A DNA stretch of 9,687 nt from an uncultured Collinsella sp. (GTDB taxonomy: Bacteria; Actinomycetota; Coriobacteriia; Coriobacteriales; Coriobacteriaceae). The DNA lies in assembly GCA_937989795.1 (NCBI GenBank), contig CALKBB010000147.1, positions 1 to 9,687 of the forward strand, read 5' to 3'. How positions within the stretch are numbered: the stretch's first letter is position 1; each line of letters starts with the position of its first letter. Positions 6,187-9,687 of this stretch are shown piece after piece. The translations under genes were made by a program, and so were the position numbers. Below the pieces are notes generated by a model that saw only the letters and a program-made list of their open reading frames with translations, was not told the origin of the DNA and made no database searches.

Positions 6187-7482
6187 GTGGATGCACCAAA
6201 GAGATTGACCCAAAAGGGATATAGGCCCCGGCTCATAGAGGAGCGCCTCGACACCCTTATGCGGGCGTTTGGCTGTGTGGAGATCAACGGCCCCAAATGG
6301 TGCGGCAAGACCTGGACGGCGCTCTCTCGCTCGGCGAGCGTCTCCAGGCTCGATGAGCCTGCGCAGCGTGCGGCGGCAGAGGTCGACCCAAGCCTGGCGC
6401 TCATCGGCGATGCGCCACACCTGGTCGATGAATGGCAGGAGGTGCCCGAGGTTTGGGATGCCGCCCGGCGTTTCGTGGACGCGAGCGGCAACGAACAGGG
6501 GACACTTTTGCTCACGGGCTCGACCGCGCTCAAAAGCGAGGAGCGCAGCCATGTTCGTCATTCCGGCACGGGTAGGATCGCCCGTCTGTCAATGCGCCCC
6601 ATGGCCCTGTGTGAGTCGGGCGACGGCGAGCCGCTCGTGTCACTGGCAAGCCTCTTTAAGGGCGAGGATTTTGCCCCTCAGCGTCGCGAGAGCACGGTGG
6701 ATGACGTCGCCCGCTGGTGCTGCAGGGGCGGTTGGCCTGCAAATCTTGGGCTTTCGGAAGATCTTGCGCGAGAGACGGCAAGCCAGTACGTGCACTCGGT
6801 GCTCGACGTCAACGTGCTGGACGAGGGCATGTCGCCCGAGCTTGCACACGGCCTTTTGCGAGCTCTTGCCATGAACGAGAGCCAGGCTGTCACGTACAAG
6901 ACGCTCGTAAAGGACGCCTCGTACGGTGAGGCGGGCCCCGACGAGAGGACCATCGCTGCGTACTTGGACCTCTTCAACAGGCTCAAGCTGACCGAGGACC
7001 TGTGCGGATGGGAGCCGCCCATGCGCTCGAAGGCCCGCGTTCGCGTGCGCCCCAAGCGCTACTTCTGTGACCCGTCACTTGCGGCGGCGTTGCTGGGGGC
7101 TACCCCTGAGCGGCTGCTTGGCGATATGCAAACGCTGGGGATGCTCTTTGAGAATCTCGTCCTGCGCGACATGCGCGTGTTCCTTTCCACCTACGGCGGT
7201 GTCGACAACAGTGTCCATTATTTCCGAGATGAGAAGGGCCTTGAGGTCGATCTGATCGTTGAGCACGACGGGCGCTGGGGAGCCATCGAGGTCAAGCTGA
7301 GTGATGCGAAAGCAGACGATGGAGCGAGAAATCTCAAGGCGCTGGAGAGGAAAGTGCTCTCCAATCCTGCCGCCCAGAATGCCGCGCCGGCGTTTTTGGC
7401 GGTCGTGGTTGGAAAGGGGAGCATTGCCTACACACGCGACGACGGCGTGGCGGTGATTCCCATGGCGGCACTTGGGGCGTAG
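6187..7482 (+). CDS. AAA-type ATPase with DUF4143 C-terminal domain
   Basis: 431 residues. A GTG start at 6187 is preceded by GAGAGGGA (6170-6177, about 9-nt spacing); no in-frame ATG lies near. The N-terminal ATPase has a Walker A loop GPKWCGKTWTA (35-45), Walker B LVDEWQEVP (79-87) and a sensor strand LLLTGST (107-113), as in the AAA_14 family. The C-terminal DUF4143 domain has RYFCDPSLAAALLG (291-304), GMLFENLVLRDM (318-329) and a PD-(D/E)XK-like core: GLEVDLIVE with Asp355 and AIEVKLSD with Glu368 and Lys370. All expected motifs are present at family-typical length, so it looks intact. These ATPases are widespread in commensal bacteria and of unknown function. It follows another ATPase-nuclease gene in the same direction, but the 23-bp repeat array between them suggests independent control. 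Confidence 0.9.
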   Translation: MDAPKRLTQKGYRPRLIEERLDTLMRAFGCVEINGPKWCGKTWTALSRSASVSRLDEPAQRAAAEVDPSLALIGDAPHLVDEWQEVPEVWDAARRFVDASGNEQGTLLLTGSTALKSEERSHVRHSGTGRIARLSMRPMALCESGDGEPLVSLASLFKGEDFAPQRRESTVDDVARWCCRGGWPANLGLSEDLARETASQYVHSVLDVNVLDEGMSPELAHGLLRALAMNESQAVTYKTLVKDASYGEAGPDERTIAAYLDLFNRLKLTEDLCGWEPPMRSKARVRVRPKRYFCDPSLAAALLGATPERLLGDMQTLGMLFENLVLRDMRVFLSTYGGVDNSVHYFRDEKGLEVDLIVEHDGRWGAIEVKLSDAKADDGARNLKALERKVLSNPAAQNAAPAFLAVVVGKGSIAYTRDDGVAVIPMAALGA

Positions 7483-7524
7483 TGGTTTTGCGGGCGTGCC
7501 GTGCTTCCTTTACCGAAAATCCAT

Positions 7525-7553
7525 TTGGTAAACCAGATGCTCGCGGATAGAAT
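7525..7553 (+). promoter_or_regulatory. Promoter of a small transcription unit
   Basis: TTGGTA (7525-7530) and TAGAAT (7548-7553) are separated by exactly 17 bp and match the housekeeping sigma consensus at 4/6 and 5/6. Transcription would start near 7560. No long gene follows before the terminator at 7730-7775, so this promoter would serve a short transcript only. Confidence 0.55.
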
Positions 7554-7637
7554 AAAGTTGACGGCGGCCCAAGGGTGATAGCTGGGCAGCGCCGTTGCTT
7601 GGTCAAGAGGTCAGCGCCTTAATGGCAGCGACTTGTT

Positions 7638-7727
7638 ATGCTTCGAATGCTGCTTGAGTGCCTCGGAAAGTTCGATAAGCGCCGTGAAGAGCGAGACCAA
7701 AGCAACCAAGAGCTCTACGAGCTCTGA
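7638..7727 (+). CDS. Possible 29-residue small protein, unknown function
   Basis: ATG at 7638 to TGA at 7725-7727. The peptide is strongly charged and helix-prone after a short apolar start: MLRMLLECLGKFDKR, then a Glu/Gln/Asn-rich tail ending YEL. It has no signal peptide or membrane segment. The frame is enclosed by a well-spaced promoter (7525-7553) and an intrinsic terminator starting 2 bp after its stop, the layout of a monocistronic small gene. Against it, there is no strong Shine-Dalgarno; GGCAGCG at 7624-7630 is the best upstream purine-rich stretch. An in-frame stop at 7620-7622 limits the start to this ATG or the one at 7647. I do not recognise the peptide; the transcript may instead be a non-coding RNA. 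Confidence 0.35.
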   Translation: MLRMLLECLGKFDKRREERDQSNQELYEL

Positions 7728-7729
7728 TG

Positions 7730-7775
7730 GGCCCGGGATGACCGCTGATTCAAGTCACCGGGCCTAAATTTTTTT
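7730..7775 (+). terminator. Intrinsic terminator of the small transcription unit
   Basis: GGCCCGG (7730-7736) pairs with CCGGGCC (7758-7764). The stem continues after a 2-nt bulge as TGAC (7739-7742) with GTCA (7754-7757), and the loop is 11 nt. TAAA and seven T residues (7769-7775) follow. The ATPase gene ends 248 bp earlier and a promoter lies between, so this terminator fits the short unit best, though ATPase read-through would also stop here. Confidence 0.85.
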
Positions 7776-7937
7776 CACACATTTGAATAGAGCGGGCGAC
7801 TCTCTTGGGGCGGTCTGCATGGCGTGCGACCGGCGCATGGCGTTGCACCCCGCTTTTGTGTCCGCACGGGCGCCTATCCTTACGGCAATGTAGTCGCTTA
7901 TGTAACAAGCGGCATTTGACGGAGAGAGGTCCTAACC

Positions 7938-8672
7938 GTGTCAGCTGAAAAGACGCCGTGTATCTCGGCTATCGATACGACGAACTTTGCGCGCCAGATC
8001 GTGCTGGACTTTGAGTTTGCGCCGGTGCCAAAGCAGCGCCAGCGCCGTGGGTTGCGCAATGAGATTATCGAGGTCGGCGCCGTCAAGCTCGATTACCACG
8101 GCAACGTTATGGGCGAGTTCTCGCAGTTTGTGCAGACGGAATTTACCGAAGGCGTTGCGTATCCCGTCCGCGAGCTTACGGGGATATCGGCTGTGGACAC
8201 CGCGATGGCCGATCCGCTCTATGTGGTGATCAAAAGGCTCAGCGATTGGATCGGTCGCTACTCCGCCCAGGTGGTTTGCTGGAGCGGGGCGGATCGTCGA
8301 CAGCTTTTGACCGAGTGCCAGGCAAAGCACATCGATCTTTCCGCAGTTCCTACGGACTGGGCCGACCTGCAGGCGTTTTACACCTCGATCATGGACGTGG
8401 GCAGCCATGGGCGCGTCTCGTTGGGCGACGCGGCAACGTGGTTTGGCATCGAGTTTGACGAGTCGACGGGCCACGCCCACAGCGCCCTGGCCGATGCGCG
8501 CGTGACCGCCAAGCTGCTCAAGCAGATGATGGACGGGAACTACCGCGTGAGCCCGCGCGCCCAGGAAGTCCGCCAGCGTTGGGGGATGGGCGAGCGAGCC
8601 CAGACGCGTCTCTCCAACAAGTGCCCCGAGCTGGGCGACCTTCTGCTGAAGCTGAAGGCGGAGGGGAGGTAG
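7938..8672 (+). CDS. DEDDh-family 3'-5' exonuclease (DnaQ/ERI-1-like)
   Basis: 244 residues. A GTG start at 7938 has GGAGAGAGG (7921-7929) 8 nt upstream. The exonuclease I motif is VLDFEFAP (22-29) with Asp24 and Glu26. The second region is VVCWSGADRRQLL (112-124), with Asp119 as the likely metal ligand. The third is GHAHSALADA (178-187), with His181 and Asp186 in the HxxxxD spacing of the DEDDh subgroup. All four acidic metal ligands and the general-base histidine are therefore present, so an active 3'-5' exonuclease on DNA or RNA is expected. The stretch NEIIEVGAVKLD (41-52) is typical of stand-alone ERI-1/KapD-like exonucleases rather than the DNA polymerase III epsilon subunit. The tail (about 200-244) is basic and unassigned. 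The gene stands alone: 162 bp separate it from the preceding terminator and 211 bp from hsdR. The substrate cannot be told from the sequence. Confidence 0.88.
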   Translation: MSAEKTPCISAIDTTNFARQIVLDFEFAPVPKQRQRRGLRNEIIEVGAVKLDYHGNVMGEFSQFVQTEFTEGVAYPVRELTGISAVDTAMADPLYVVIKRLSDWIGRYSAQVVCWSGADRRQLLTECQAKHIDLSAVPTDWADLQAFYTSIMDVGSHGRVSLGDAATWFGIEFDESTGHAHSALADARVTAKLLKQMMDGNYRVSPRAQEVRQRWGMGERAQTRLSNKCPELGDLLLKLKAEGR

Positions 8673-8754
8673 GAGGCAGACAGCCATCCGGAGGCGTCTG
8701 ATCGGCGGCCCCTCGGGGCTTGCCCGTATCGTAGGCAATGCGCCGAATGCTCGC

Positions 8755-8833
8755 CATCGAAATTTATCGATGACCTATTGCAGACTGTAATGGGCCTGAG
8801 CCATCCCGGGGAAATTGCCGCGTGACCTATAAT
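8755..8833 (+). promoter_or_regulatory. hsdR upstream region: -10 box and possible operator
   Basis: A perfect TATAAT lies at 8828-8833, 50 bp before the hsdR start codon, but no -35 match is found 16-18 bp upstream. The octamer TGACCTAT precedes it at 8823-8830 and also occurs at 8771-8778. A perfect inverted repeat CATCGA-AATTTA-TCGATG spans 8755-8772. These are the only signals seen between the exonuclease and hsdR; an activator-dependent promoter is possible. Confidence 0.35.
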
Positions 8834-8883
8834 GTTTGGAACAGTTAAATGCGCTTTTTGCAATTGTGCGGATAGGTTTTGCT

Positions 8884-9687
8884 ATGGTTTTCGATAAAGA
8901 GGCTTCGTTCGAAGAAGCGGTCATAACCGTGCTAAAGCAGCACGGCTGGGACGGCGCGGGAGGTGTGCTTCGCTATCCCACCGAGCAGGACCTCATCGAC
9001 AACTGGGCGAAGATTCTGTTCCAGAACAACGCCGACATAGACCGCCTGAACGGCTGCCCGCTCACCCAGGGCGAGATGGCGCAGATCATCGAACAAATCG
9101 AAACGCTCAAGACACCGCTCGCGCTCAACGGGTTCATCAACGGAAAGACCGTCGCCGTCACGCGCGACAACCCCGACGACGCGCTTCACCTGGGCAAGGA
9201 GGTGAGCCTGAAGATTTATGATCGTCAGGAGATCGCAGCCGGCCAGAGCCGCTACCAGATAGCTCAGCAGCCGGTCTATCCTGCGAAGAACAAGATTCTG
9301 AACGACCGCCGTGGAGACCTGTGCCTGCTCATCAACGGCATGCCGGTCATCCATATCGAACTCAAGCGCAGCGGCATCCCCGTCAGCCAGGCTACTGGTC
9401 AGATCGAGAAGTATGCCCACGAGGGCGTGTTCACGGGGCTCTTCCGCCTGACGCAGATCTTCGTGGGGATGACCCCCGACGAGGCGCGCTATTTCGCCAA
9501 CCCTGGCACGGGCGCATTCAACCCGAACTTCTTCTTCCACTGGGAAGACTTCAACAACGAGCCCGTCTGCGCGGGCGACAAACCCGGAACAGACGAATGG
9601 AAGCGCTTCACCTCCACGCTGCTCTCCATCCCTATGGCACACCAGCTCATCGGCTTCTATACCGTGGCTGACAGCTCAGACGGCTGT
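8884..9687 (+). CDS. hsdR: Type I restriction endonuclease R subunit, N-terminal part (3' partial)
   Basis: The 268 codons from ATG 8884 remain open to the window edge; HsdR proteins are usually about 1000 residues, so helicase domains should follow outside. HsdR is the motor and nuclease subunit that translocates and cuts unmethylated DNA with HsdM and HsdS. The visible part is the N-terminal PD-(D/E)XK nuclease: RRGDLCLLI with Asp145, then VIHIELKRSG with Glu159 and Lys161, followed by QIEKY (173-177), the QxxxY motif of this nuclease branch. FTGLFRLTQIFVGMT (183-197) is also typical of the family. The Shine-Dalgarno is modest, GGATAGG (8869-8875) with 8-nt spacing. No hsdM or hsdS lies upstream within the window, so R comes first or stands apart. 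A frame of similar length on the other strand is only its shadow. Confidence 0.9.
   Translation, partial: MVFDKEASFEEAVITVLKQHGWDGAGGVLRYPTEQDLIDNWAKILFQNNADIDRLNGCPLTQGEMAQIIEQIETLKTPLALNGFINGKTVAVTRDNPDDALHLGKEVSLKIYDRQEIAAGQSRYQIAQQPVYPAKNKILNDRRGDLCLLINGMPVIHIELKRSGIPVSQATGQIEKYAHEGVFTGLFRLTQIFVGMTPDEARYFANPGTGAFNPNFFFHWEDFNNEPVCAGDKPGTDEWKRFTSTLLSIPMAHQLIGFYTVADSSDGC

Larger units (their letters stand above)
7560..7775 (+). other. Candidate small transcript of about 215 nt (sRNA or small-protein mRNA)
   Basis: The interval runs from the predicted start after the promoter at 7525-7553 to the T-run of the terminator at 7769-7775. It holds a 29-codon frame ending 2 bp before the terminator stem (separate entry). 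The 5' part could fold; for instance CCAAG (7569-7573) can pair with CTTGG (7598-7602). No known RNA family is recognised. The end points are predictions. Confidence 0.4.

Noticed and set aside
7611..7754. Minus-strand hydrophobic frame resembling a small membrane toxin
   Set aside because: It has no ATG or GTG start and no ribosome binding site. It is exactly antisense to the charged 29-codon plus-strand frame, whose Glu/Lys codons become Leu/Phe on the opposite strand.
8708..8719. GCCCC-TC-GGGGC palindrome after the exonuclease as a terminator
   Set aside because: The loop is only 2 nt and no T-run follows on either side.
8932..9642. 236-codon minus-strand frame opposite hsdR
   Set aside because: It is an antisense shadow of a gene with clear HsdR motifs; high GC content keeps the opposite frame open.

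Overview
The window is GC-rich, tightly coding bacterial DNA. The purine-hydroxylase gene, the abundance of imperfect GGAAA/TTTCC hairpin repeats, the codon preference for G/C in third positions and the strong Shine-Dalgarno sites suggest a gut coriobacterium (Actinomycetota), most likely Collinsella or a close relative. That assignment rests on recognition of gene style, not on a marker gene, and is about 70% sure.

Left end (1-2578): the 3' part of a metabolic gene, a fused [2Fe-2S]/molybdopterin hydroxylase of the selenium-dependent xanthine dehydrogenase type, ends at a clear intrinsic terminator. Between 2596 and 4487 an AbiEi-like gene with a nuclease-like C-terminal domain lies on the minus strand, bracketed by two arrays of hairpin repeats (six and four units). 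The units have a rigid 14-18-14 architecture and a 61-62 bp period.

Middle (4533-7482): two consecutive plus-strand P-loop ATPases, each ending in a PD-(D/E)XK-like domain (DUF234 type, then DUF4143 type). Each has its own striking upstream element. The first has a perfect 22-bp inverted repeat built from two copies of TATAGCTAGCTATA laid over a promoter. The second has five copies of a 23-bp direct repeat in exact phase. Their role is unknown; the elements suggest that each gene is separately controlled, perhaps by its own product.

Right end (7525-9687): a compact promoter/29-codon frame/terminator unit of about 215 nt that looks like a small-protein mRNA or small RNA; a DEDDh 3'-5' exonuclease; and the start of a type I restriction enzyme R subunit (hsdR), cut by the window edge.

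Rightward of the dehydrogenase, every sizeable gene carries a nuclease-superfamily domain: AbiEi/DUF559-like, DUF234-like, DUF4143-like, DEDDh and HsdR. The region therefore reads as an accessory, defence-flavoured segment next to a metabolic gene. No integrase, transposase, tRNA or CRISPR array is visible. The most unusual content is non-coding: the hairpin arrays, the two ATPase control elements and the small transcription unit.
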